64,000 nt of DNA from Methanospirillum lacunae (GTDB taxonomy: Archaea > Halobacteriota > Methanomicrobia > Methanomicrobiales > Methanospirillaceae), in NCBI RefSeq assembly GCF_046195335.1, contig NZ_CP176093.1; one strand, written 5' to 3'. The position numbers were made by a program, and so were the translations under genes. The notes under the pieces were generated by a model, which was not told the DNA's origin, searched no databases, and saw only the letters and a list, made by a program, of their open reading frames with translations. Positions 61,007 to 64,000 of the stretch are shown here, in pieces. How positions within the stretch are numbered: the stretch's first letter is position 1; every line of letters starts with the position of its first letter.

Positions 61007-62914
61007 ATGAAAGATCGCATCAATTGTATAACAATGCCTCAAAACCTTCCTGACCCTCTGAAACCTATTACACGGGCACGAAAGAAAGAACCGTATCATT
61101 CCTGGCGCTGTGCCATCTGTTCATATATCTACCGCGAAGAAACAGGAGAAGAGCAAACCCACACAGCCCCGGGAACGCGGTTTGAGGATCTTCCGGAGGA
61201 CTGGAAATGCCCGATATGCAATGCTGGAAAGAGTTCTTTTGCCCGGATTGAGGAAGAAAAGGTGAGTGAAACAAAAGGTGATAAGAAGACTACAGTTTCG
61301 GATGTGCTGATACGTCAGTTAACATCGTTCGGAATTCACGAGTTCTTTGGAATCCCGGGAACCAGTTCACTCGGCATCATTGAGGCTATCAGGAAGAACA
61401 AAGATGCAAGGTTTACACTATTCCGCCACGAAGAGAACGCGGCACTCGCGGCATCAGCATATCACAAGTTCACGGGAAAGATAGCTGTCTGTGTTACTAT
61501 CGCAGGACCAGGTGCTACGAATCTTGCAACCGGGCTGTACGATGCCAAAGAGGACAAAACTCCGGTTCTATCCCTGAACGGGCAGGTATCTATGCAATAT
61601 GCAGGACCAGGAGGATTTCAGGAGATCGATCAGGATGCATTTTTCAGGCCAATTACAGTATATAATAACACCATCTATGACCGGAAGATGACACAAAAGA
61701 TCCTGATCCTCGCCCTTCAGCATGCCATCGTCAGGTCAGGAGTCGCGCAGATATCTGTCCCAAATGATGTTCAGAAACAGCAACTAGATGGAAAGGTCTA
61801 CTCACTTCAGGGATCTATTCCATCCCTGAAAATTGTACCTGACTCAGACACCCTCTCCCGGGCTGCAGCGATGCTCGATATGGCAGAAAACCCGGTGATC
61901 CTGGCCGGATGGGGGGCATTCTCCTACGCAGATATCCTTTCTTCATTCTCAAAAGCAATTGATGCCCCCATCCTCTCAACATTCAGGGCAAAAGGTATCC
62001 TGCCTGACGGACACCCGCAGTATGTTGGTATACTTGGATCAGTCGGCTCACCACAGGCCCGTGAACTGGTAGAACAGGCAGACCTTCTCATAACTCTCGG
62101 CGTAGGATTCTCAAAGAAGACCATGGTTCCTGAACAGGTACAGATACTGCAGATAGACAGGGAACCGCTCATGCTCGGAAAGGGCGATAAGACATTACCG
62201 GTTTACGGTGATGTGGGTGAGGTGCTTTCGCGGCTTATCCCGATAGTCAGACAGCGTGGCAGGCCAAACTCACCGAGAAGAGTGAAGGAGATTGTAGAAT
62301 CCTGGGATGCACAACTGGAGAAAGAGGCAGACCCGAATGCAAAACCAATCCGGCCACCTTACATCATGAAAGTACTTTCAGAGGTTATTCCAGATGATGC
62401 CCTAATCTCGATTGATATCGGGGAGAATGCCTGGTGGTTTGGCAGGAATTTCAAGATGAAGAAACAGCGGTTTGCAATGTCAGGATACCTTGCAACCATG
62501 GGCTTTGGTCTTCCCGGAGCCATCGCAGCCAAACTGGCGTATCCTGAAAGCCAGGTCTTCTGTATCACCGGTGATGGCGGGTTTGCAATGGCGATGGCAG
62601 ATTTCGTCACTGCTGTAAAGTATAACCTGCCAATGGTTGTCGTCGTCCTGAATAACCATCAGCTCGGGATGATCAGGGTCGAACAGAAGGTCGAGAATTA
62701 CGAAAACTTTGCAACTGATCTGAAAAATCCTGACTTTGCCATGTATGCCAAGGCATGTGGCGGAGAAGGAAAGCACGTGTTCGAGCCTGATGACCTTGGA
62801 AGGGCAGTCAGATGGGCAATGCAACTGAACAAACCGGTCATCATTGATGTGAATACAGATCCTAACCGGTTTTCACCTTTGAAAAAACAAGAGATACATG
62901 AAGAGACTGTTTGA
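61007..62914 (+). CDS. Rubredoxin domain fused to a thiamine-diphosphate enzyme
   Basis: A 635-residue protein. Residues 33-75 are a rubredoxin with Cys35, Cys38, Cys68, Cys71 (WRCAIC; WKCPICNAG). From about residue 97 comes a full acetolactate synthase/pyruvate oxidase-type enzyme: cofactor Glu in FRHEENAALAAS (142-143), PILSTFRAKG middle domain, and the ThDP-Mg motif ITGDGGFAMAMADF ending in VVLNNHQLGM (near 522-550). The rubredoxin suggests electrons pass to or from the thiamine site, as in a pyruvate:acceptor oxidase. The substrate is unknown. ATG 61034 is an alternative start. Confidence 0.85.
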   Translation: MKDRINCITMPQNLPDPLKPITRARKKEPYHSWRCAICSYIYREETGEEQTHTAPGTRFEDLPEDWKCPICNAGKSSFARIEEEKVSETKGDKKTTVSDVLIRQLTSFGIHEFFGIPGTSSLGIIEAIRKNKDARFTLFRHEENAALAASAYHKFTGKIAVCVTIAGPGATNLATGLYDAKEDKTPVLSLNGQVSMQYAGPGGFQEIDQDAFFRPITVYNNTIYDRKMTQKILILALQHAIVRSGVAQISVPNDVQKQQLDGKVYSLQGSIPSLKIVPDSDTLSRAAAMLDMAENPVILAGWGAFSYADILSSFSKAIDAPILSTFRAKGILPDGHPQYVGILGSVGSPQARELVEQADLLITLGVGFSKKTMVPEQVQILQIDREPLMLGKGDKTLPVYGDVGEVLSRLIPIVRQRGRPNSPRRVKEIVESWDAQLEKEADPNAKPIRPPYIMKVLSEVIPDDALISIDIGENAWWFGRNFKMKKQRFAMSGYLATMGFGLPGAIAAKLAYPESQVFCITGDGGFAMAMADFVTAVKYNLPMVVVVLNNHQLGMIRVEQKVENYENFATDLKNPDFAMYAKACGGEGKHVFEPDDLGRAVRWAMQLNKPVIIDVNTDPNRFSPLKKQEIHEETV

Positions 62915-62923
62915 GAGGTCGCT

Positions 62924-62933
62924 ATATTTTTTT
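62924..62933 (+). terminator. T-run after the rubredoxin-TPP gene
   Basis: atattttttt about 12 nt past the stop. The rest of the gap to 63055 has no gene. Confidence 0.35.
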
Positions 62934-63055
62934 GCAACAATTCATAGAGAAAATACTTGTTTTTGGTATCCAGATACTCTTGAATAATTTTCAGGGTTTA
63001 AGGGGCTAGGTAGGTATCCTCGACTATTATCTCCTTTCGGGCAGCATATATATCT

Positions 63056-64000
63056 GTGCAACAGGAGCCGGCTGTTAAAAATACATTATACTGGTGCAAA
63101 ACCTGCAATGTTCCCCTTATCGGGAGAACCTGCGGATGTGGTGCATCTGGCGAAGCCATACCACTCAATAAACCATATGACCTTCGACCAGCTTTACATG
63201 CAGATCAGGAACTGATCACCCGGCTCCTCCGTGAACGATTCGGCCAGATCCCGGTCCCGAACGTCATCCTCCTCAACAAAACCGGAGGGCTTGATCGCTA
63301 TGAAATGCTTATCGCAAATGGTGGACGTTTTGGCTGGATAGCCTTTAATCCTGCCACCCGCATACACGAACTCACCCTTCTTCCTGAAGCACTGCCCTTC
63401 ATCGTTCCGTTTGCAGAGAAGGGAATCATCGAGATCCCACCGGGAAGCGGAGACGATGAAGACGGAAAGTCCAGACGTATCGGCGGAAAGAAGGTCAGTG
63501 TCAATACAACCGAGGCTGATGGATCAGTTATCGTCAGGTACGGGAACAGGTACGGTACCGGCATTCTTACTGACGGCTCGGTCAGGATCAAGGAGCTCGT
63601 CAAAGTGGACCCCTGTGAGGTGACTGATTCGGACTGGGGGGAGGTTATCAGGCGTAACTATGACAGGCTCAAGGATCTTGAACGCTCTGCTGTCCGATCT
63701 ATCAAGGCGGAGATGAAGAACTTCAAGCATGTCAACGTCTCTTTTTCTGGCGGAAAGGACAGCACGGTAGCCCTCGCCCTGGCCAGAAAAGCAGGTGTAG
63801 AGGAGGCCTACTTTGTTGACACCCACCTTGAATTCCCCGAGACCTATGCATTCATCGACCAGCAGCAGGTTCAGATAAAACTGGACGGAGGAGACTTCTG
63901 GACCGGTGTTGAGAAGATTGGGCCACCGGGAAAAGACAACAGATGGTGCTGTAAGGTTGTGAAGATGGCACCAGTAAGGCGATGGATGGATACCCTCGGT
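63056..64000 (+). CDS. PAPS-reductase-family protein (3' end outside window)
   Basis: An open frame of 315 codons to the window end. The N-terminal zinc ribbon has Cys14, Cys17, Cys26 and Cys28 (YWCKTCNVPL; RTCGCG). Residues about 140-195 look like a PUA-type domain (YGNRYGTGILTDGSVRIKE). The PAPS-reductase/ATP-pyrophosphatase domain begins near 225 with SFSGGKDSTVALALA. It may activate sulfate or modify an RNA base; the N-terminal arrangement is common in archaeal homologs of unknown role. GTG 63056 is the first start. A TATA-like catatatat is only about 10 nt upstream, so the start is uncertain. Confidence 0.7.
   Translation, partial: MQQEPAVKNTLYWCKTCNVPLIGRTCGCGASGEAIPLNKPYDLRPALHADQELITRLLRERFGQIPVPNVILLNKTGGLDRYEMLIANGGRFGWIAFNPATRIHELTLLPEALPFIVPFAEKGIIEIPPGSGDDEDGKSRRIGGKKVSVNTTEADGSVIVRYGNRYGTGILTDGSVRIKELVKVDPCEVTDSDWGEVIRRNYDRLKDLERSAVRSIKAEMKNFKHVNVSFSGGKDSTVALALARKAGVEEAYFVDTHLEFPETYAFIDQQQVQIKLDGGDFWTGVEKIGPPGKDNRWCCKVVKMAPVRRWMDTLG

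Noticed and set aside
1..64000. Prophage, insertion sequence or tRNA-borne island
   Set aside because: I saw no transposase, integrase, terminal repeats or tRNA; gene content is chromosomal in character throughout.

Overview
The window looks like a chromosome segment of a methanogenic archaeon of the order Methanomicrobiales, most likely Methanospirillum or a close relative. The basis is two secreted proteins of the kind that build the tubular sheath of Methanospirillum and Methanothrix, a complete archaeal acetyl-CoA decarbonylase/synthase (ACDS) operon, archaeal TATA-type promoters with short leaders, and many PAS/MCP/PEGA signalling and surface proteins typical of this group. Base composition looks moderate (mid-40s % GC by eye). 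I see no rRNA, tRNA, CRISPR array or intact insertion sequence. All product names come from reading the protein sequences without database searches.

Layout. 1-271: end of a MinD/CooC-like ATPase. 497-1360: sheath-type protein 1. 1505-10399: cdhA-cdhB-cdhC-cdhD-cdhE followed by a RACo-like corrinoid activator. 10640-20274: a membrane chemoreceptor, a set of secreted proteins (VOC-like, META-domain, S9 peptidase) and a soluble chemoreceptor with five near-identical cysteine-rich PAS repeats of exactly 351 bp. 20448-23735: iron alcohol dehydrogenase overlapping a PAS protein, a HEPN protein and a lipoprotein. 23810-27242: polysaccharide flippase, sheath-type protein 2 and an unknown secreted protein. 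27344-31622: Nudix enzyme, then a tight operon (MFS exporter, membrane protein, dual-specificity phosphatase, quinone reductase) divergent from a TetR regulator. 32006-33696: atypical PII protein and a soluble PRC/MgtE-N/CBS protein. 33709-44856: genes on the minus strand for two fluoride channels, DUF190, SNF2 helicase, SWIM-finger protein, an unrecognised protein, SbcD and SbcC. 44993-51892: secreted C39-like peptidases, one with PEGA repeats, and two overlapping sensor kinases. 51978-64000: pirin, a small membrane protein, an 1152-residue Nramp-like/LytS-like/kinase-like fusion, bacterial-type phosphofructokinase, TrpB2, an ATP-NAD-kinase-like protein, a zinc-ribbon protein, a rubredoxin-TPP enzyme fusion, and the start of a PAPS-reductase-family protein.

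How the genes work together. The ACDS operon couples CO2/CO, methyl-tetrahydropterin and CoA to acetyl-CoA, and the last gene probably keeps the corrinoid protein reduced. Phosphofructokinase, the TPP enzyme, TrpB2 and the NAD-kinase-like gene are central-metabolism genes. The SNF2/SWIM/SbcDC run suggests a DNA-repair or genome-defence module containing one unknown component. The strongest candidates for undescribed biology are the Nramp-like/LytS/kinase-like fusion, the five-fold Cys-PAS chemoreceptor, the unknown sbcDC-linked protein, and the atypical PII next to the PRC/MgtE-N/CBS protein.
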